Origin: Owenia fusiformis | Taxonomy: Eukaryota; Annelida; Polychaeta; Sabellida; Oweniidae | Length of the DNA stretch: 64,000 nt | Direction: 5' to 3' | NCBI GenBank assembly: GCA_903813345.2 | Contig: CAIIXF020000011.1 | Coordinates: 36,428,166-36,492,165 of the forward strand | Shown here: positions 27,701 through 39,700 of the stretch, piece after piece | Numbering within the stretch: the stretch's first letter is position 1 | Layout: the number at the start of each line of letters is the position of its first letter | The notes under the pieces: generated by a model | Database searches by the model: none | Told to the model about the DNA's origin: nothing | The model's input: only the letters and a program-made list of their open reading frames with translations | Made by a program: the position numbers and the translations under genes

Positions 27701-30700
27701 ATGACTATACCCACTCCCATGATTGCTGTGGAATGGTGGAGAGTAAGTCATGCTTATTTATTGTATTTCTCAAATGTTTCATGACTATACCGAGTCCCAT
27801 AATTGCTGTGGAATGGTGGAGAGTGAGTTATGCTTATTTATTGTATTTCTTAAATGTTTCATGGCTATGCCAAGTCCCATAATTGCTGTGGAATGGTGGA
27901 GAGTGAGTCATGCTTATTTATTGTATTTCTTAAATGTTTCATGGCTATGCCAAGTCCCATAATTGCTGTGGAATGGTGGAAAGTGAGTCATGCTTATTTA
28001 TTGTATTTCTCAAATGTTTCATGACTATACCCACTCCCATAATTGCTGTGGAATGGTGGAAAGTGAGTCATGCTTATTTATTGTATTTCTTAAATGTTTC
28101 ATGGCTATGCCAAGTCCCAATATTGCTGTGGAATGGTGGAAAGTGAGTCATGCTTATTTATTGTATTTCTCAAATGTTTCATGACTATACCCAGTCCCAT
28201 GATTGCTGTGGAATGGTGGAAAGTGAGTTATGCTTATTTATTGTATTTCTCAAATGTTTCATGACTATACCCAGTCCCATAATTGCTGTGGAATGGTGGA
28301 GAGTGAGTCATGCTTATTTATTGTATTTCTCAAATGTTTCATGACTATACCCAGTCCCATAATTGCTGTGGAATGGTGGAGAGTGAGTCATGCTTATTTA
28401 TTGTATTTCTCAAATGTTTCATGACTATACCCAGTCCCATAATTGCTGTGGAATGGTGGAGAGTGAGTCATGCTTATTTATTGTATTTCTCAAATGTTTC
28501 ATGACTTTACCCAGTCCCATGATTGCTGTGGAATGGTGGAAAGTGAGTCATGCTTTTTCATTGTATTTCTCAAATGTTTCATGGCTATACCCAGTCCCAT
28601 ATTTGCTGTGGAATGGTGGAGAGTGAGTCATGCTTATTTATTGTATTTCTCAAATGTTTCATGACTTTACCCAGTCCCATGATTGCTGTGGAATGGTGGG
28701 AAGTGAGTCATGCATTTTCATTGTATTTCTCAAATGTTTCATGGCTATACCCAGTCCCATAATTGCTGTGGAATGGTGGAAAGTGAGTCATGCTTATTTA
28801 TTGTATTTCTCAAATGTTTCATGACTATACCCAGTCCCATGATTGCTGTGGAATGGTGGAAAGTGAGTTATGCTTATTTATTGTATTTCTCAAATGTTTC
28901 ATGGCTATACCCAGTCCCATAATTGCTGTGGAATGGTGGAGAGTGAGTCATGCTTATTTATTGTATTTCTCAAATGTTTCATGACTATACCCAGTCCCAT
29001 AATTGCTGTGGAATGGTGGAGAGTGAGTCATGCTTATTTATTGTATTTCTCAAATGTTTCATGACTTTACCCAGTCCCATGATTGCTGTGGAATGGTGGA
29101 AAGTGAGTCATGCCCTTCATTGTATTTCTCAAATGTTTCATGGCTATACCCAGTCCCATAATTGCTGTGGAATGGTGGAGAGTGAGTCATGCTTATTTAT
29201 TGTATTTCTCAAATGTTTCATGACTTTACCCAGTCCCATGATTGCTGTGGAATGGTGGAAAGTGAGTCATGCATTTTCATTGTATTTCTCAAATGTTTCA
29301 TGGCTATACCCAGTCCCATAATTGCTGTGGAATGGTGGAAAGTGAGTCATGCTTATTTATTGTATTTCTCAAATGTTTCCTGACTATACCCAGTCCCATG
29401 ATTGCTGTGGAATTGTGGAAAGTGAGTTATGCTTATATATTGTATTTCTCAAATGTTTCATGGCTATACCAAGTCCCATAATTGCTGTGGAATGGTGGAG
29501 AGTAAGTTATGCTTATTTATTGTATTTCTCAAATGTTTCATGGCTATACCCAGTCCCATAATTGCTGTGGAATGGTGGAGAGTAAGTCATGCTTATTTAT
29601 TGTATTTCTCAAATGTTTCATGACTATACCCAGTCCCATGATTGCTGTGGAATGGTGGAGAGTAAGTCATGCTTATTTATTGTATTTCTCAAATGTTTCA
29701 TGACTATACCGAGTCCCATAATTGCTGTGGAATGGTGGAAAGTGAGTCATGCTTTTTCATTGTATTTCTCAAATGTTTCATGGCTATACCCAGTCCCATG
29801 ATTGCTGTGGAATGGTGGAGAGTAAGTCATGCTTATTTATTGTATTTCTCAAATGTTTCATGACTATACCGAGTCCCATAATTGCTGTGGAATGGTGGAA
29901 AGTGAGTCATGCTTTTTCATTGTATTTTTCAAATGTGTCATGGCTATACCCAGTCCCATAATTGCTGTGGAATGGTGGAAAGTGAGTCATGCTTTTTCAT
30001 TGTATTTCTAAAATGTTTCATGACTATACCCAGTCCCATGATTGCTGTGGAATGGTGGAGAGTGAGTCATGCTTATTTATTGTATTTCTCAAATGTTTCA
30101 TGACTATACCCAGTCCTATGATTGCTGTGGAATGGTGGAAAGTGAGTCATGCTTATTTATTTATTGTATTTCTCAAATGCTTCATGGATAAACCCAGTCC
30201 CATAATTGCTGTGGAATGGTGGAGAGTGAGTCATGCTTATTTATTGTATTTCTCAAATGTTTCATGGCTATACCAAGTCCCATATTTGCTGTGGAATGGT
30301 GGAAAGTGAGTCATGCTTATTTATTTATTGTATTTTTCAAATGTTTCATGGCTATACCCAGTCCCATAATTGCTGTGGAATGGTGGAAAGTGAGTCATGC
30401 TTTTTCATTGTATTTCTCAAATGTTTCATGGCTATACCCAGTCCCATAATTGCTGTGGAATGGTGGAGAGTAAGTTATGCTTATTTATTGTATTTCTCAA
30501 ATGTTTCATGGCTATACCCAGTCCCATGATTGGTGTAGAATTGTGGAGAGTGAGTTATGCTTATTTATTGTATTTCTCAAATGTTTCATGGCTATACCCA
30601 GTCCCATAATTGCTGTGGAATGGTGGAGAGTGAGTCATGCTTATTTATTGTATTTCTCAAATGTTTCATGGCTATACCCAGTCCCATATTTGCTGTGGAA

Positions 30701-33700
30701 TGGTGGAGAGTGAGTTATGCTTATTTATTGTATTTCTCAAATGTTTCATGGCTATACCAAGTCCCATAATTGCTGTGGAATGGTGGAGAGTGAGTCATGC
30801 TTATTTATTGTATTTCTCAAATGTTTCATGGCTATACCAAGTCCCATAATTGCTGTGGAATGGTGGAGAGTGAGTTATGCATTTTCATTGTATTTCTCAA
30901 ATGTTTCATGGCTATACCCAGTCCCATAATTGCTGTGGAATGGTGGAGAGTGAGTTATGCATTTTCATTGTATTTCTCAAATGTTTCATGGCTATACCCA
31001 GTCCCATATTTGCTGTGGAATGGTGGAGAGTGAGTTATGCTTATTTATTGTATTTCTCAAATGTTTCATGGCTATACCAAGTCCCATAATTGCTGTGGAA
31101 TGGTGGAGAGTCTTGCCTTCTCATTTTATTTCTCATGATGGGAACTTTTGTCCTTAATTTGTCATTTCACATTAACTCATTTCTCTTCTATTCCATTTTA
31201 GCACTCAACTAATTCAATATTCTTGAGGCCTATTATGTTTTTTCCTCTGAAGAAATTACAGTTAATTTATATTGCTTCAATTAAGTTTTAAAGCTTTTTT
31301 TGCACTTTATTGAAGTAAATATTTTTGATGTCCTTAATTTTAATCCAAACGAGTTATCCACCAATCATTGATTTATTTTCAAATCTTAAGCTTTTTTCTT
31401 TTAAATGTTCATCATTATCATTTATAATTCTTGATTTACAATCCTCTCAATAAGTTTGAAGTTTTCTATGGATGGCTTGTCAACACCTGTCAATATCTGA
31501 ATCTTAATTTTTGTTATTGATACCAATCCTTCAGAATTTATGACAAACATTGCCAGGCTTTGAAAACTCATCCAAAAGGCAACTTCTGGTTGCTAAGCTT
31601 ATGGAGGGAACTGTACATCAGTATATCTTCCAGGTCTGCCTTGATGAAGCTCAGATGGTTGAGTGTGTGAGTACAAAGGCAGCAGAGATGGTTCTGAGAC
31701 TGAGAACTGTCAATAGATGGTGTGTTACTGGAACTCCCATACAAAAGGGAATTAAAGGCAAGTGCTTAGTTAAAAGGATGGGAGAGGGATGAAGTTGGAA
31801 GGATGATATTGGTTGGGTTGAGAAAAATGCTAGCATTTTAATCCCACTGAATGAAGTTTGAGGGGGATATAGGAAAGCTGTCAGTCTGTCCATCCATTCG
31901 TCTGTCTGTCCATCCGTCCATAAGTACATTTAACATTTAAGCTCAACTATAATATAGTGTAATATCATAACACTCGTTCAAAATAAACTTTATAAATATA
32001 AATATATAAATGGCTTATAAATATCAAAATGGCACCAACTCAAATTCCAGTCAACGGATTTGGTTCACATTTTATATGATGATGCCTAGGGACAAAATAG
32101 ATTTGTTAAAGATGGCGGCTGAATTTTAAAAAAAAACCTAGTCTTTGATAACTCAAAAAGCAGTGAACGGATATGGTTCAAATTTTATATGCTGATGTCT
32201 AAGGACAAAGGAGCTTCGCTGAGATTTTCAAAATGGATGCAAAATTTCAATGGTGGCCATTTTTAGTAAAAGACGTAATCTTTGATAACTCAAATACCAG
32301 TGAACAGATTTGATTCAAATTTTGTATGATGATGCCTAGGGACAAAGTAGATTTGTTCAAGAAAGAATTTTCAAGGTGGCGGATGAATTTCAAAATGGCT
32401 GCCATTTTTCATAAAAAACGTAGTCTTTGATAACTCAAATACCAGTGATCGGATTGTATCAAATTGTATATGATGATGCCTAGAGACACAGTTCCTCTGT
32501 TTGACAAAGAATTTTCAAGATGGCAGCTGAATATTAAAATGGCCACCATTTTTCGGAAAAATGTAATCTTTGATAACTCAAATAGCAGTGAACAGATTTG
32601 GTTCAAATTGTATATGCTGATGCCTAGGTAGACAGTTGCTCTGTTTGAGAAAGATTTTCAAAATGGCAGCTTAATTTCAAAATGGCTGTCATTTTTCGTA
32701 AAAAAAGGAATGTGATCTTTGATGCTTCAAGAAAATATATAGCAACAGCAAATGCTAATTGATGGATATGGTTTACATTTTATATGTTGATGCCTTGTGA
32801 CAAACGAGCTTTGCTCAAGAAGGAATTTTCAAAATAGCCACTAATAATCAAAATTTGTTTTGTTTGGTGGGATTTGCTACTCTTTTGAGTTGCTGATTTT
32901 CTAGTTGTGTTAATTTTATTGAGTTGAATTTACTTTATTTTAGATCTCTATGGTTTGTTTGTGTTCCTTGGAAGGGATCCCTATTGGGTGGAGCACTGGT
33001 GGAACACTATTTTGTATCAGCCTTATTGTCATGGGAATAGAGACCCCTTGCACACAGAAGTAGCACGAGTTATGTGGAGAACTGCCAAGGCTGATGTTAT
33101 TGATCAGGTATTATTGTTTTATGGTTGTTTTGATTTCTCAATGTTGCCATTTAGACTAACAAGAGAAAATCCCATACTCGCATGTTCTTTCCTGCTACTG
33201 ACAGGAGCTGAGTGAACAAAGATGAGAAAGTCCAGTGACTGACATTTCCAACACACTTAATATCAAATTGAAAAAGCCCATTCTGATACTCATAGCATCT
33301 TTCTGTTTCACCTGAAATCTCAGGGCTTAGAAGATTTGAGATGATTGTTTATCATGATTGAAGAAGCCTGTCATTTGTTAACTGTTTCATTCTAGGTCAT
33401 CTATCTAAATGTTGCCCTTTGCTTTATTCTTCATAGATCAACATTCCAGACCAACGGGAGGAAATCCATTGGCTGACATTTTCTCCTGTTGAGGAGCACT
33501 TTTACAGGCGTCAGTTCCGTCAGTGTGTGCGTGAGGCAATGCAGAGACTGTGTAGGTGGACAGACTCAAAGGTGAAACTTAGCAGCCTTGACAGATACAC
33601 CATGCATCAGGTTGGTTCATTATGATCCATGCTTTAAGTATCATTATAGCAAGACTTGTAATTGTCCATATTGAATATACTGGAGCAACATGCAACCTGC

Positions 33701-36700
33701 CTGATTAAGTAGTCAGTGCTGCCATCCCCAGGCAGTCAGGGGGAGTTTATACCTATAAATAATATAGCTTTGGTTTTTATGTTTCAGCTTTTGTTACCCC
33801 TTGTAAAGCTACGTCAGGCATGCTGCTATCCCTAGGCAGTCAGGGGGAGTTTCTACCTATAAATAATATAGCTTTGGTTTTTATGTTTCAGCTTTTGTTA
33901 CCCCTTGTAAAGCTGCACCAGGCATGCCGCCATCCCCAGGCAGTCAGGGGGAGTTTCTACCTATAAATAATATAGCTTTGGTTTTTATGTTTCAGCTTTT
34001 GTTACCCCTTGTAAAGCTACGTCAGGCATGCTGCTATCCCTAGGCAGTCAGGGGGAGTTTCTACCTATAAATAATATAGCTTTGGTTTTTATGTTTCAGC
34101 TTTTGTTACCCCTTGTAAAGCTGCACCAGGCATGCCGCCATCCCCAGGCAGTCAGGGGGAGTTTCTACCTATAAATAATATAGCTTTGGTTTTTATGTTT
34201 CAGCTTTTGTTACCCCTTGTAAAGCTGCACCAGGCATGCCGCCATCCCCAGGCAGTCAGGGGGAGTTTCTACCTATAAATAATATAGCTTTGGTTTTTAT
34301 GTTTCAGCTTTTGTTACCCCTTGTAAAGCTGCACCAAACTTTGCCGCCATCCCCAAGCGGTCAGGGGGAGTTTCTACTTATAAATGATATAGCTTTGGTT
34401 TTTATGTTTCAGCTTTTGTTACCCCTTGTAAAGCTGCGTCAGGCATGCCGCCATCCCCAGGCAGTCAGGGGGAGTTTCTACCTATAAATAATATAGCTTT
34501 GGTTTTTATGTTTCAGCTTTTGTTACCCCTTGTAAAGCTACGTCAGGCATGCTGCTAACCCTAGGCAGTCAGGGGGAGTTTCTACCTATAAATAATATAG
34601 CTTTGGTTTTTATGTTTCAGCTTTTGTTACCCCTTGTAAAGCTGCACCAGGCATGCCGCCATCCCCAGGCAGTCAGGGGGAGTTTCTACCTATAAATAAT
34701 ATAGCTTTGGTTTTTATGTTTCAGCTTTTGTTACCCCTTGTAAAGCTGCACCAGGCATGCCGCCATCCCCAGGCAGTCAGGGGGAGTTTCTACCTATAAA
34801 TAATATAGCTTTGGTTTTTATGTTTCAGCTTTTGTTACCCCTTGTAAAGCTGCACCAAACTTTGCCGCCATCCCCAAGCGGTCAGGGGGAGTTTCTACTT
34901 ATAAATGATATAGCTTTGGTTTTTATGTTTCAGCTTTTGTTACCCCTTGTAAAGCTGCGTCAGGCATGTTGCCATCCTCAGGCAGTCAGGGGAGAGTTCC
35001 TACCTATTCATAAAAGCATGATGACAATGGAAGAACTGTTAAAGCAGCTTACTAAGAAAACGAAGACTGAATGCGAGGAGGCACATAGACAGATTGTAGC
35101 TGCTCATAATGGCCTAGCTGCACTCTATATTGCAAAGCAACAGGTTGGTTTAATGGAAGCATATACAGTATTTGGCATCTGGACAGATTGTAGATGCCCA
35201 TAATGACCTTGTAAAGCAACAGGTCAGTTAAATGACATGCTTGTAGCCAGACAGTTGAGGCATGGGAGGCAAGGGCAGAAAAACAGAAAATATAAGAGCA
35301 GGCATTTTTTCAGATCAGTAGAAAATGTGAAAATTATTAACATTATTGTTATGTTGTTCAAATATAACAATTAATATGAAATGAATTGGTTTTATGCCTG
35401 CTTTATGGGTGTAAGTCATTTCTTCAAAAGTAACCATACATCTGTGGTATGATTAGATGTAAACAAACTTTGGTTTCCAGAAAGTAGAATGTAGGTCAAT
35501 GCACTGCACATGTGCAGAAATCACTTTTCGATTACATTTCTTACAAGCTAGAAGGTCAGTGTACAATCAAATTGAATCCTGTAAGTATTTGCCCACTAAT
35601 CCTGCCCCCAAAAACACCCATGAATTATCCCCCAAGGTGAGATCAAGAAAAAATAAATTTAAATGTCTGGGCCCGGATAGCCAGCTTCTACCAAAATGGG
35701 GAGTAACTTGTTTTACTTCCATGGGGATCAGATCCGACAATTTCAGCCCAAAATCACTTGAAAAGTGAACATCTAATGCCCAGCCTGTCTGTTGTAGTAT
35801 GAAGATGCAGTCGAAGAGTACAGGGAAGTACTGCGCTCAGTCGAAGAACATAAGGACCAATTAAGAACTGATGAGCTCCAACAGCTACATGCAATGTACA
35901 ACCTCAATGAGGTTCTGGCACTCAAGCCTTCTGGGATTGCACCTACTTTGAGGGATGATCAGTTAGTGACACAGGTATGTGTAAACTAACAACAGGATCA
36001 CAAATAAAATCTTTTCATCAAACGAAGTTTTGAATATAAAACCTTTTAGCTTAAATTTTATTTCAAATAGCACCTGATTCCCATAGATAAGTCACATTTA
36101 CGAAAGTCTTGGTCTACTACAGAAGCTTTCTAATGCCATTGACACATATTGTTCTTTCGGAATTGTGGACTATTTTTAGGAATGAATGAGAATCATATCC
36201 AGAATGTATGAATCACATATAATTGTGTTTTATTCAGTGTGAAGAGATCAAGAGGAAATACCTGAAGAAGGCAGAAGCACTGGTCACCCAGGCTCAGGAA
36301 CATCTAATACCGGCCCAGGAGAACATTAGGGAGCTTAGCTACGAGGTAACATACATTAGAAAATACAATTCAATCTAGTCTACTATGTAGCGATATTGAT
36401 ATGAGAGCTGATTATTTTAACATGTGCACTAAAATCTGTATATTATCCGGACACTTGTTTAACCTGAACACCTCTCAATGTGAACACTTTTCTTAGTTTC
36501 AATTTTGTCCATCTCCCATTGCTTTTGACACACATATTACCGAACCTTGATAAGTAAACTGCTGATTTGAACACTTTTGACTCCTGATGTTTGGCAAGTC
36601 CCATTGGTGTTCAGATTAGACAGGTTTATCAGTTATGTTATTTAGATTCCTAACACATCATAACAGTCAATATGGTACAACGAAAATGGGACTTCTGCGC

Positions 36701-39700
36701 ATGTTAAAATTTTTCGTCAAAACTCAACTTTTGTTCAAGTTGATACGATTGTCTTTCGAACTAGAGACTTACCTCATCCGAAAGATCATAAAAGACTTTA
36801 TCTATACTGAAAATCTTAGATCCCAGCATAGTAGAATACGCCGTCAGTCCGTATTTGATTTTTTGAAGTGAGTTTCGTAGATCGTCAGATTTCTCCGACT
36901 GATATCGGGTTATCTCAAATTGGTTCGTTTATAAATACGAATTTCTTTACCCTTGTAAGGCGCATGCGCAAAATTGATTTATAAACGTTATTGGTTGATG
37001 GTTTTTCTCCTGAGCATGCGTGAAGGCTGAGCAAGCGTGTATACGTGAATGACAAGCTGTTTTGAGTAGATCAGGTGCCTGTTTTAGACACAACATTAAT
37101 TTAGCTTGACATTGATGTGCACATTGGCACTTTTTAGCATGTTAATACAAGTTTTTACACTCTTAGCAGGAGACGGGTTTTCGAAAAATCTGTTATCTGA
37201 TTCACTCAATTATTGTAAGGATATGTATTTCTGCTGACATTTTAACACCACATCACATAGAATAACGATTCAGAATGATAATAAAACACAAAACAACTAC
37301 TAAATTCCACTTGTTATTTCACAGGAGTTAAAAATGCACACTGCCTAGATTCTTTGTAAGGGTTGTCAGACATCCGATTGGCCGCCATATTTGAAATGAA
37401 AATATCACTAAATAGAGCTTTGCGCATGTCGTAACATATCGACTGATAAGCAAACTCCTAAAATGCTATGCTTTGCAACAATTAAAAAGCATAGCTGTAA
37501 TTTTCGTTCTTAATAAAATATTTTCACTATCTTTAGGCTAGGTCATAAAATACTTATGTCACTTCATTGAAATCCAAGCTATTTACAATATTGATGTCGC
37601 TTCATTGAAATCCAAGCTATTTACAATACTGATCTAACTTCATTGAAATCCAAGCTATTTACAATACTGATGTCACTTCATTGAAATCCAAGCTTTACTA
37701 ATGTCACTTCATTGAAATTCAAGCTATTTACAATACTGATGTCACTTCATTGAAATCCAAGTTATTTACAATACTGATGTCACTTCATTGAAATCCAAGC
37801 TATTTGCAATACCGATGTCACTTCATTGAAATCCAAGCTATTTACAATACTGATGTCACTTCATTGAAATCCAAGCTATTAACAATACTGATGTCACTTC
37901 ATTGAAATCCAAACTTTTTACAATACTGATGTCACTTCATTGAAATCCAAGCTATTTACAATACTGATGTCACTTCATTGAAATCCAAGCTATTTACAAT
38001 ACTGATGTCACTTCATTGAAATCCAAGCTATTTACAATACTGATGTCACTTCATTGAAATCCAAGCTATTTACAATACTGATGTCACTTCATTAAAATCC
38101 AAGCTATTTACAATACTGATGTTACTTCATTGAAATCCAAGCTATTTACAATACTGATGTCACTTCATTGAAATCCAAGCTATTTACATTTTCAGTTTGC
38201 TGAAGGGAGAAATTGGTGGATTGCTGTCCTAGATTGGTCAGCATCTCATTATTTTGATGACAGTCTCCTCCTGAAGGTGCGGGAAGATCTCCAGAGTAAT
38301 AAAAGCCCAGTCATCAATAGTATTATACACAGGTGTGTGCATCTCAAACGTTAGCGTAGTTATCACCCTATATGTCAAAGTTACCCTTTATGTCAACGTT
38401 ACCCTATATGTCAAAGTTACCCTATATGTCAAAGTAACCCTATATGTCAAAGTTACCCTATATGTCAAAGTAACCCTATATGTCAAAGTTACCCTACATG
38501 TCAAAGTTACCCTATATGTCAAAGTTACCCTACATGTCAAAGTTACCCTAGATGTCAAAGTTACCCTATATGTTAAAGTAACCCTATATGTCAAAGTTAC
38601 CCTATATGTCAAAGTTACCCTATATGTTAAAGTAACCCTCTATGTCAACGTTACCCTATATGTCAAAGATACCCTACATGTCAAAGTTATCCTATATGTC
38701 AAAGTAACCCTATATGTCAAAGTTACCCTACATGTCAAAGTTAACCTACATGTCAAAGTTAACCTACATGTCAAAGTTACCCTCTATGTCAACGTTACCC
38801 TATATGTCAAAGTTACCCTATAAATCAAAGTTACCCTATATGTCAAAGTTACCCTATATGTCAAAGTTACCCTATATGTCAAAGTAACCCTATATGTCAA
38901 AGTTACCCTATATGTCAAAGTTACCCTACATGTCAAAGTTACCCTACATGTGAAAGTAACCCTACATGTGAAAGTAACCCTACATGTCAAAGTTACCCTA
39001 CATGTCAAAGTTACCCTCTATGTCAAAGTTACCCTACATGTCAAAGTTACCCTCCTTGTCAAAGTTACCCTATATGTCAAAGTTACCCTACATGTCAAAG
39101 GTACCCTATATGTCAAAGTTACCCTACATGTCAAAGGTACCCTATATGTCAAAGTTACCCTATATGTCAAAGTTACCCTATATGTCAAAGTTACCCTACA
39201 TGTCAAAGTAACCCTATATGTCAAAGTTACCCTATATGTCAAAGTTACCCTATATGTCAAAGTAACCCTATATGTCAAAGTTACCCTATATGTCAAAGTT
39301 ACCCTACATGTCAAAGTTACCCTACATGTGAAAGTAACCCTACATGTGAAAGTAACCCTATATGTCAAAGTAACCCTATATGTCAAAGTTACGCTATATG
39401 TCAAAGTTACCCTATATGTCAAAGTTACCCTACATGTCAAAGCTACCCTACATGTCAAAGTTACCCTATATGTCAAAGTTGCCCTATATGTCAAAGTCAC
39501 CATAAATGTCAAAGTTACGCTATATGTCAAAGTTACCTTATTTGTCAAAGTTACCCCAAAGTGAAATGAAATGGCATAATATGTTATATGTCAGGTTTTT
39601 GTTGAAGGCCAATATAGGCTTAAAGTTCTTTTTTATTACAACCTTTATTGTGATTGGTATGCCAAGTGGGTGTTATATTGTGATTGGTATGCCAGGTGGG

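Noticed and set aside
25211-31157. Dozens of 60-120-codon frames ([11 protein letters not shown]...)
   Set aside because: Out-of-frame readings of the 80-bp array; the meaningful frame is the copied exon 8 end.
38335-39564. VTLYVK / YRVTLT repeat open frames on both strands
   Set aside because: 18-bp satellite artefact immediately downstream of a genuine exon donor.
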